Shown here: positions 56,888-64,000 of the stretch, piece by piece
Position numbering within the stretch: the first letter of the stretch is position 1
Layout: each line of letters opens with the position of its first letter
DNA from: Brassica napus
Taxonomy: Eukaryota > Streptophyta > Magnoliopsida > Brassicales > Brassicaceae
Assembly: GCF_020379485.1 (NCBI RefSeq)
Contig: NC_063437.1
Span: 2,356,001 to 2,420,000, forward strand
Direction of reading: 5' to 3'
Length of the DNA: 64,000 nt
Made by a program: the position numbers and the translations under genes
The notes under the pieces: generated by a model
Databases searched by the model: none
The model's input: the letters and a program-made list of their open reading frames with translations, nothing else
What the model was told of the DNA's origin: nothing

Positions 56888-58532
56888 ATGGGGGATCATC
56901 ATCATCATCAGGTGAGAGCTGAGGAGTTCGAGAAGAAAGCAGAGAAGAAGCTCAGCGGATGGGGAATCTTCGGATCCAAGTACGAGGATGCTGCTGATCT
57001 TCTCGAGAAAGCTGCTAATTCCTTTAAGCTCGCCAAATCATGTAAAGTTTTCCTTTTTCTTCCTGGGTTTCTCAGAATTTGATCTTTAAGAGACACTATT
57101 GTAATTCTCCAGCAGTGTCTACTTTTAATGTATGGATTGTTTCAGGGGATCAAGCTGGAAAGGCTTATCTTAAACTTGCTGATTGTCACTTAAAGGTTAG
57201 TTCTTTTTTGCTTACAAACATGATTCTGGACGAAATGTATTGAACGGTTATAGCATTGTTGTTCATCTGCAGTCTGACAGCAAACATGATGCTGCTAACG
57301 CGTACGCGGAAGCTGCTAAGTGCTACAAAAAAGTTGACACTAATGGTATTGTAGAGGCTACATCTTCTCTAGAGCGTGTGTATTGTGGCCTCTGATATAG
57401 CCGTGATCTTGTTATGCAGAGGCTGCATCTTGTCTAGAGCGAGCAGTGAATATATTCTGCGAGATAGGAAGGCTCAACATGGCTGCCAGATACTACAAGG
57501 TATGTGTCTCTTTAGAGCATGAATTGAATATTACACTCTTACAGAACATTGAGTCAATAGTTTTACTAATAGGTAGATTTGTGGTTTTTGATCTTCTGAC
57601 AGGAAATTGCTGAGTATTATGAAGCTGACCAGAAGATCGACCAGGCTATTTCTTACTTTGAAAAGGCAGCTGAGTTCTTTCAAAACGAAGAAGTGACCAC
57701 TTCTGCTAACCAGTGTAATCTCAAGGTGGCACAATACGCTGCGCAGTTGGAGCAGTAAGATGTTCTGAAACTGATTTATAAATTTGATAACCAACCCAAT
57801 GAAGCCATAGAATCGGCATTGTGTGTATTTACTTTGCTGGGGGTGGATCGAATGATAAGGGCTTTTGTTGGTGTATCTTTGACAGGTATGAGAAGGCAAT
57901 CAAGATTTATGAAGAAATAGCATGCCAATCACTCAACAATAACTTGCTTAAGTATGGAGTTAAGGGTCATCTTCTCAATGCTGGCATGTGCCACCTTTGC
58001 AAAGCTGATGTTGTTTCCATCACCAATGCGCTGGAGAAATATCAGGTTCATTCTTCTTCTTCTCACTGAAAACACATGTAACTTCAGCATACTGGTGTGT
58101 GGACTTTGGAGGAACTATAACATGATTTTTAACTCCTACGTTTCTACAGGATCTGGATCCAACTTTTACAGGAACAAGAGAATGCAAATTCTTATCGGTA
58201 ATTTTTAAAACTGAGTTTTGTAGCAATTATGGGAGTAAAGCTCGTAAAGTATGCTAAGTTAACTGTTTTTAATTCCCATGGACAGGACCTTGCTGCTGCT
58301 ATGGATGAAGAAGACATCGCAAAGTTCACAGACGTTGTCAAGGAGTTTGATAGCATGACTCCTCTGGTATGGACCGATAAACCTCGTACAAAAACTTTGA
58401 ATGATATTTTCTTTTGTGAGATTTTCATCATTGAATTTGTATTGTTGGCAGGACTCATGGAAGACAACTATGTTGTTGAGGGTGAAGGAGAAGCTGAAGG
58501 CAAAGGAGCTTGAGGAAGATGATCTTACCTAA
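56888..58532 (+). CDS. ASNAP: Alpha-SNAP (alpha-soluble NSF attachment protein 2)
   Basis: Nine exons (56888-57041, 57146-57195, 57273-57345, 57420-57499, 57603-57754, 57886-58045, 58150-58197, 58286-58366, 58452-58532) with consistent phases give 292 residues, close to the 289 I recall for Arabidopsis alpha-SNAP2. The protein is an all-helical TPR-like superhelix with family strings such as [35 protein letters not shown] and [11 protein letters not shown], and it ends in [16 protein letters not shown]. Alpha-SNAP bridges SNARE complexes to the ATPase NSF for disassembly after membrane fusion, in the cytosol and at membranes. A His-rich stretch (HHHH) follows the initiator. The local match is At3g56190. 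Its 3' end is partly duplicated at 62697-62935. Confidence 0.97.
57352..57377 (+). repeat. Partial copy of exon 4 start inside alpha-SNAP intron 3
   Basis: tagaggctacatcttctcta at 57352 matches cagaggctgcatcttgtcta at 57417, which spans the intron 3 acceptor and exon 4 start, with three differences over 26 bp. The copy retains a TAG acceptor-like end, so it could act as a cryptic splice site. Confidence 0.75.
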
Positions 58533-58846
58533 ACATAACTCTCTATCTAAACCGGAGCTTCCCTTATTAATTGTTGCTGGTGCGTATCATCACTAGTGTT
58601 AGTGTTACTTCATGTTTAGTTTCATTGTGTTTGGTTATGAGTTTCTATGGGTTTCTTATGAGGTTTGGTCAAAATTGGTTTTGATGTCAAAAGACTACAT
58701 TTGCTCTCTCTCTGTGTCTCTCAATACTTCATCTGTGAGATACTTCTCAAATCTTTGGAGATTTGCTTCACACCAAGAACTTGTGAAGAAACCTACGTAA
58801 GATGTTGAGGACAAGACATCTAGTAAGTAAGATGACACTCTTAACA
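58533..58846 (+). other. 3' flank of alpha-SNAP
   Basis: The presumed 3'UTR contains cactagtgttagtgttac near 58593, homologous to the sequence that carries a MITE insertion in the second copy (62985-63255). No separate gene. Confidence 0.5.
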
Positions 58847-58975
58847 TCAATTCTAATTGTCATCAACCATAGCAAATAAAGCAATGATAAAAGCATAACC
58901 CACCTCAGGATTTACTCTCACCCTAAAGTTACATTTTCCTTTACAGAAACTTCCCCATGTAAACTTATGAGTGAC
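58847..58975 (-). pseudogene. LURP-one-related last-exon fragment (duplicated)
   Basis: The 129-bp minus-strand segment encodes VTHKFTWGSFCKGKCNFRV then NPEVGYAFIIALFAMV, the same length as the intact exon at 63448-63576. The acceptor is mutated (ctg for cag), and a TAG arises two codons before the old stop. No upstream exons are present here. Confidence 0.88.
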
Positions 58976-59338
58976 CAGCAAGCATCCCCACAACAACAAA
59001 ACGATTCACCAAAATGTAAACGATTTTATTGTTTAAAGTTTAAACAATCAAGGTGTCTAATCCCATTTCTTAACCTAATTATTTCATCCTAGTCAAAAAA
59101 CATTAATTATATTTATACACTTAATTTTCTCATTCTTTAGTGTTTAATAACCGATCACACTTAATTAAGGGATTCGATACTTAACAAATGACGCTCAGAT
59201 AGATTTCAGGAGCTATATAATATTTAAAACTCATTTCCTCGTTGACGTGGTCTTTTTTTTTAGATTTGGTACCTATCCCTAGGTCTTATATATTAGAACC
59301 TCATATGAGTATTGAAAACACTATCTCAAAAACTAAAA
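58976..59338. other. Spacer and promoter of the membrane protein gene
   Basis: A TATA-like ctatataatat at 59213-59223 lies about 120 bp upstream of the ATG at 59339. Otherwise it is AT-rich. Confidence 0.5.
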
Positions 59339-59947
59339 ATGGCTTTACCAACAAAAATGCCTTTGACAACAAAAACACAAGATGAAAGCATCGAATCCGT
59401 TTGTCTTACGACGGCTATGTGGGAGACTTTGGAGAAGGAGAGATTGATGGGTTTTCGTGTATTCACACGTGGGATTTGGTATGCGTTGACGATCTTCTCC
59501 TGCTTTGGCTTGTTGATATATGGGAAACAAGTTTTGGTTTATCCCATCAGGTTCGGCGTCACCGCCTACTTTGCAGTTATGCTGCTCAGGTGTTTGTTCT
59601 TTGTCGAACGTCCCAGCCCTAATTTTCCGGTTCAAAAATATAACAGATTTGTGACCTCTTTGATCATATTGCCATTCATGTTTTATGTTCCTTTTAACTA
59701 TCCTACCATGGATGTTTTCATTTCGATATTTTCATTGCTTGCCGGAGGAATCTCAATCTATCAACTCTCTTGCACGATGGACATTGGACATGCTCTTCTA
59801 CTCCTCTTTCTTGCCTTTGCTAATGGTCTTTTGGCCATCGACTTTGCTTCTCAAAACCAACACCCATTCTATGGAGTTTACTTGATTTTTTTCTTTCAGT
59901 CCATTGTCTACGCTTATAATTTCAATTTTCTAGTTAATGTAATCTAG
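59339..59947 (+). CDS. Unrecognised multi-span membrane protein (202 residues)
   Basis: A single exon is open from the ATG at 59339-59341 to TAG at 59945-59947. The N-terminal ~40 residues are polar (TKTQDESIESVCLTTAM). Five or six hydrophobic spans follow at about 45-62, 68-89, 104-118, 125-144, 150-170 and 178-197, with short loops. I recognise no family. It lies between two halves of a duplicated host segment and may be an inserted or lineage-specific gene. The intact frame, TATA-like box and AT-rich flank favour a real gene. The nine codons upstream in frame begin with TTG, so the ATG is preferred. Confidence 0.65.
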   Translation: MALPTKMPLTTKTQDESIESVCLTTAMWETLEKERLMGFRVFTRGIWYALTIFSCFGLLIYGKQVLVYPIRFGVTAYFAVMLLRCLFFVERPSPNFPVQKYNRFVTSLIILPFMFYVPFNYPTMDVFISIFSLLAGGISIYQLSCTMDIGHALLLLFLAFANGLLAIDFASQNQHPFYGVYLIFFFQSIVYAYNFNFLVNVI

Positions 59948-60079
59948 TTTTTTTTTTTTTTTTTGCAGCTTGTAATCTAGTTTAGTACATAGATTATGTT
60001 GTTTATTTCATATTTAGTTTTGAAGCATAATAAAACTACAAGTAGTTTCCTTCTATTATACCATATTTTTTTATTGGAC
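59948..60079. other. 3' flank of the membrane protein gene
   Basis: A T run at 59948-59964, the word tgaagcataataaaac and AT-rich DNA fit a 3'UTR. Nothing more. Confidence 0.4.
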
Positions 60080-60665
60080 TAAAGGGGCGACTGGTTTTCC
60101 CGCTACCACCCGCAAACGCAGTTTTTGCGGTTGGTAGCAGTTGTCGGCGGTTTGCAACAATCACTCAAATCGCTCTAAACCGCTTCAAACCGTTCTGAAT
60201 CTCATAAATTCAAAAGCTGGCTCTAGCTAGCGTTTGCGGTTGCGGGCGGTTGTGGGAGGGTAAAATTTTTTTCTTTTTTTTTTAAAACAATATATATACA
60301 AAAGTAAAAATATTTAATAAAAAATTTAAAATTGAAATTATAAAAATATTAAAATATATCTATTATATTTTAATTAATATTATAAAATTTTATAATAAAA
60401 ACAATTTCAATAAATTTTCAAAAATTAAAATTATAACTTTCTAAATATAAATTTTATATTTATTATAATTTTATGATTTTTGATATTTTTATAATTATAA
60501 CCAGTCATAAGTCACCCGTAAACGCACCAATTTTTAACTGCAGTACCAGTCGTACAAATCTCTTAAAATCGCTAGAAACTGCAACCGCCCACATCCACAA
60601 ACTCCCGCAACCGCAACCGCAATCGCAGCCGCTGCCGCTGCGTTTGAACCAGTCAGACCCTAAGT
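60080..60665. mobile_element. Non-autonomous hAT-like element with accgc-rich arms
   Basis: The left end is aggggcgactggttttcccg and the right end, inverted, is tagggtctgactggttcaaa. GC-rich arms full of accgc/gcggt words enclose an AT-rich core. The target duplication is not obvious, so borders are approximate. Confidence 0.6.
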
Positions 60666-61343
60666 GTTAGGCTTAATTTCGGAGCACAAACCAACATATA
60701 AATGGCTAAAGCTTCCAAGTTTCTCACCAAATAAAATTCATTCCACATAAAGTATAGATTTAACACCAACGAAGTTATTTTCTCAATTGATATATACGAA
60801 ATAACGAATGGTATAAATCTCTATCAGCCACTAAACAATACATGTTATGCTTAAAGTATAGATATTTACACCAAATGGTTCACAAAATTTCACCAACGTT
60901 CTTAGAAAGAAATTGTTGATGAATCAAACCCGATTCCAGTAATCTTGCCTTCACTGATACTAAATCAATAGTCTCTTATACACATGATATGTTCCCCCGG
61001 TTCACGGCTGATCGTGCTCTGCTTCCTACAAGACCACTCTACAAGGTAGTTAACTTGAGGAAACAAGGTAGTTTGTTGTTAAGCAGGTAAAAGATTTTAC
61101 TTCGGATTGTTCTTACGACATGGAAATAGAGGAATGGAAGAAGGCATGGAGATGTACCAAACCCTCCTGCAGTTCTGGTTAAAGGTATTGATAAAATAGT
61201 CTCAGGAACAGAATCTCAAGTCTGCCTCTCAATGGTGTCAGTAGGTGCGAAAGGGCCATGGAAACATGGTTTTCATTTTGGATGAGATTAGAATTGTTTT
61301 AGCCTCAAATCTTGTTTCAGCATAACTTTTGGCTTAAGTTACA
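60666..61343. other. Gene-free spacer
   Basis: Mixed-composition DNA without recognisable frames or repeats. It may be decayed host sequence. Confidence 0.4.
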
Positions 61344-62532
61344 CTAGATTTTGACCCGTGCAACCGCACGGGTGTTTGTTTTCACTTTTTTATAAATAAA
61401 TTATTGTTTTAGAACATAAGTGGTATATATTTTTAATGTTAATCATATAATTAAATATTTATATAACTATTTCAAATACAATAATTTTATAATTTATATG
61501 TTATAATTAATTAATTGTTTAAACCTTATGTATTTGCCATTTTTTATTATATATTTATCTTATTGTATTTGTATTTAGGTATTAATCAAATTAATATATT
61601 CATGAGAAAATATATTTAAAAAATATTTTTTATTTAATTTAAGATAAATTCTGACCCGTATTTCAAAACTGGATTTTTTTTACCAATATTCTTATGCTTA
61701 TTCATTTTAGATAATTTATTATTGTATATATAAAAGTGTAAGATATGTTAATTTTTAGACATATATTATATAGTTTGTTAATTTTAAGCTGTTCTATCAT
61801 CATATTATATTTTAAATAAATAGTATAAAAATAAAATTTATAAATTTATCAATTGAATATAATTTATCATATTTATTTTAGTATAATAATTATATTTTAA
61901 CATGATCATGACTATAAAAATAGATAAAAGATGATATAATTTATTTATTTTCATTTCTAAACGATAACTTAAAATACATTAAATTATTGTTTAAATATTT
62001 TTACACAGATTTATATTTAAAATGAAAATATATTATGATTAAAGTAGTTACAAAGATTTTATATTATTAACTTTATATAAATACATGTTAATTTTTATAC
62101 ATGTATTATATAGTTTGATAATGTCAACCCATCTTACCAACATATTAGATTTTATTTTTGAACATAAATATTTTATAATTACGAAAATAAAATATATAAA
62201 TATATAAATTTAATACAATTTTATTATATTTAGTTCAATATAATAATTTTATTTAGCTCAATATAATAATTTTATTTTAATATGATTGATTATGATTATA
62301 TAATAAATAAAATATTATAGATTTTTTATTTTTCATTTTATATAACTGAATATATTAATGTATAATAATATTTTAAACTAATTTCGAAATTAGTGAAAAT
62401 ATTTTAAAAAATCTATTTATTATTAGTCTGAATTAAAATGTATTATGAATTTCTATGAATAGGTCCATTAGGTCCATTTTTTAAAAAATCACACATGAAT
62501 CAAGGTTGTGACTTCTGTTTTAATATATAAGA
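61344..62532 (-). mobile_element. Non-autonomous Helitron
   Basis: On the minus strand it starts TCTTATATATTAAAACAGAA at 62532 after A and ends with the perfect-stem hairpin cccgtgcggttgcacggg and CTAG (61347-61344), followed by T. It is 1189 bp, AT-rich and has no coding. It lies between the membrane protein gene and the duplicated alpha-SNAP tail. Confidence 0.9.
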
Positions 62533-62696
62533 TACATTATAAAGGAGTTTTTTTTTCTTAAATAAATTTAACATTCATTCAAAAACAAAAGTACCTTGTT
62601 TCGTCAATTTTTCCTATGTTGCTTTTTTTTAGTGATTATGTAAGTATATAGCTTACATAAAGTATGCTAAGTCAATTTTTTTATTCCCATTAATAG

Positions 62697-62935
62697 GACC
62701 TTGCTGCTCCTATCGATGAAGAAGACATCGCAAAACTGACGTTCTCAAGGAATTTGATAGCATGACTCCGCTGGTGCGAACCGCATACAAAAACGTTGAA
62801 TGGCATTTTTTTTTTTTGCCTCTTCTCTGATCTTTATCATGGTATTGTTGGCAAGATTCATGGAAGAGAACTATGTTGTTGAGGGTGAAGGAGAAGCTGA
62901 AGGCAAAGGATCTTGAAGAAGATGCTCTCACCTAA
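62697..62935 (+). pseudogene. Duplicated alpha-SNAP 3' end (exons 8-9)
   Basis: Exon 8-like DNA starts after aatag at 62697 and matches 58286-58366, but has a small deletion that shifts the frame (GCAAAACTGACG for GCAAAGTTCACAGACG). Exon 9-like DNA ends with a stop at 62933-62935; its acceptor has changed from cag to caa. Homology also extends into the introns and at least 30 bp upstream. Exons 1-7 are absent. Confidence 0.92.
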
Positions 62936-62992
62936 ACATATCTCTATCTAACCGCAGCTTTACTTATTAATCATTTGCTGGTGTGTAGTGTT

Positions 62993-63247
62993 CAGGGCCG
63001 TCTCAAATTAATTTTAGGCCCTGTTCAAAAAAAATTTTAATCGTACATTTTATTAAGTAATTTTAAAATTTAATAACTTTGTGTGTTTCTTTTTAATTAT
63101 AAGTTCTAAATTTACCATTATATTTAAAAAAATTTTTAAAAATATCATAATTTATTTATATATTTTGAAAACCCTTAAATTTTTTTATTTTTATATTTCG
63201 GGGCCCTGTTCGACCGTTCCACTTGCGCGTGCTGTTAGACGGCCCTG
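62993..63247. mobile_element. 255-bp hAT MITE with perfect 8-bp target-site duplication
   Basis: The TIRs cagggccgtct (62993-63003) and agacggccctg (63237-63247) are exact inverses. The flank gtagtgtt is present at 62985-62992 and 63248-63255. The interior is AT-rich except for a gggccctg patch near 63202. The homologous region after the intact alpha-SNAP gene lacks it. Confidence 0.94.
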
Positions 63248-63255
63248 GTAGTGTT

Positions 63256-63447
63256 GGTTTTACCATGTTTGATTTTATTGCGTCTGGTTATGATTTTCGA
63301 TTAAAATTGGTTTGTTTGATATCAAAAGAGTAGATTTGCTTCAATAGCAGTCCACAAATAATATTTTTACAATGAAAAAGTTCCCACGTCTTGAAAAAAA
63401 TGAATACATATACAAACCAAACGTAAGATGTTGAAGATGCCCTAACA
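63256..63447. other. Spacer homologous to the alpha-SNAP downstream region
   Basis: Words such as catgtttgattttattgcgtctggttatg and gttgatgtcaaaagag-like sequence correspond to 58605-58700. No gene. Confidence 0.5.
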
Positions 63448-63919
63448 TCAATTCTCATTGTCATCAACCATAACAAGCAAAGCAATGATGAAAGCATAAT
63501 CCACCTCTGGATTTACTCTCACCCTAAAATTACATTTCCCTTTACAGAAACTTCCCCATGTAAACTTATGCGTGACCTGCAAGCAATCCCCACAAGAATA
63601 AAAAGATTCACAAATGCGTTAAAAAAAAAGAGAGAGAGACAAAAGTATACTGATAAAAAGATGCGTCTTAAACTTTTTTTACCCCTACCCCAGCGATGAG
63701 AGCATCCGATTTGAAAACTTTGAATGAGATATTCGAGTATCCACCTGAAGCATGAAAATCACAAGTATTGCTCTTCTTGACATTATTGTTCTCTGCCAAG
63801 AAAACATCCACCGATGTTTTCAGTGACACCGCTAAAGATTGATGTACCGTGAACAGCAAGTCTTCTCTCTCTTTGCTCTCTCCTCCATGCACTTCCCATT
63901 TGTTCTTCAACGTCATTCC
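63448..63919 (-). CDS. LURP-one-related protein, last two exons (5' part outside window)
   Basis: Exon A (63919-63689, after a gtacag acceptor) reads MTLKNKWEVHGGESKERED through ISFKVFKSDALIAG. Exon B (63576-63448, after gcttgcag) reads VTHKFTWGSFCKGKCNFRV and ends DYAFIIALLVMVDDNEN plus a stop. The tubby-like LURP-one (DUF567) fold typically ends NPxVDYAFIVALLVILD, as here. LURP1 acts in basal defence to oomycetes in Arabidopsis, but most relatives have unknown roles. It is probably the orthologue of At3g56180, convergent with alpha-SNAP. The residues before MTLK continue in an upstream exon off the right edge. Confidence 0.9.
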
Positions 63920-64000
63920 CTGTACTCACACATACACAAAATCTCAAGAAAGAGTTCTTTTTGTTTTTGTTGTGTCAGAGATTGAATGTTTTTGTAACCT

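Noticed and set aside
59312..59338. Upstream extension of the membrane protein frame (nine codons)
   Set aside because: It starts with TTG; the first ATG at 59339 is the natural start.

Overview
The window looks like a euchromatic but transposon-rich piece of a Brassicaceae (probably Brassica-type) nuclear genome. The evidence is AT-rich intergenic DNA, GT-AG introns, the transposon families typical of the family (CTAG-ending Helitrons, Emigrant, Stowaway, PIF/Harbinger, hAT and CACTA elements, a Brassica-type SINE, Copia and L1-type LINEs), and intact genes matching Arabidopsis chromosome 3. From memory, the intact genes follow the order At3g56320 (nucleotidyltransferase), At3g56310 (alpha-galactosidase, decayed here), At3g56240 (CCH), At3g56220 (HLH), At3g56190 (alpha-SNAP2) and At3g56180 (LURP-one). 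The window therefore reads as a colinear host skeleton with several Arabidopsis genes missing and mobile DNA in between.

Layout. 1-2531: one end of an autonomous hAT transposon whose transposase gene runs off the left edge. 5.6-9.2 kb: an eight-coding-exon PAP/OAS1-type nucleotidyltransferase gene with an upstream ORF that spans three exons and overlaps the main start codon. 9.5-10.9 kb: two decayed 3' ends of an alpha-galactosidase gene. 11-21.4 kb: a transposon nest (four Helitron-type bodies or ends, hAT MITEs, a Stowaway MITE, a SINE inside a PIF MITE, a CACTA 5' part, an Emigrant element holding a fold-back element with telomere-like repeats, and a 5'-truncated LINE). 23.3-26 kb: an intronless MAPKKK-like kinase and a two-exon GRF zinc-finger membrane protein. 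26.3-30.7 kb: an RPA1-like pseudogene, a four-unit ~408-bp tandem array related to an intron of that pseudogene, and an F-box pseudogene. 32.7-33.9 kb: a Helitron. 34.7-35.7 kb: copper chaperone CCH. 35.9-38.6 kb: a Copia remnant split by a MITE, abutting an ATAD1/MSP1-like AAA-ATPase pseudogene with a G-rich tandem array. 41.3-42.4 kb: an HLH regulator on the minus strand. 43.3-44.4 kb: a PIF/Harbinger element with a broken transposase. 44.4-54 kb: mostly gene-free, with one Helitron and one minisatellite. 54.1-56.7 kb: a LINE and a Helitron. 56.9-58.5 kb: alpha-SNAP. 59.3 kb: an unrecognised multi-span membrane protein. 62.6-64 kb: a duplicated alpha-SNAP tail plus the intact 3' part of a LURP-one gene.

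The genes do not form an operon or pathway. The housekeeping set covers RNA nucleotidyl transfer, copper delivery, SNARE disassembly, an HLH regulator and a LURP-one protein, and it survives by descent. The clearest structural stories are three. The alpha-SNAP/LURP-one intergenic junction was duplicated and later separated by insertions, and a dated MITE insertion is visible by comparing the copies. An autonomous hAT element and a 169-bp MITE share the same 11-bp terminus. The nucleotidyltransferase carries a candidate regulatory upstream peptide. I see no bacterial-type system, CRISPR array, rRNA or convincing tRNA gene.
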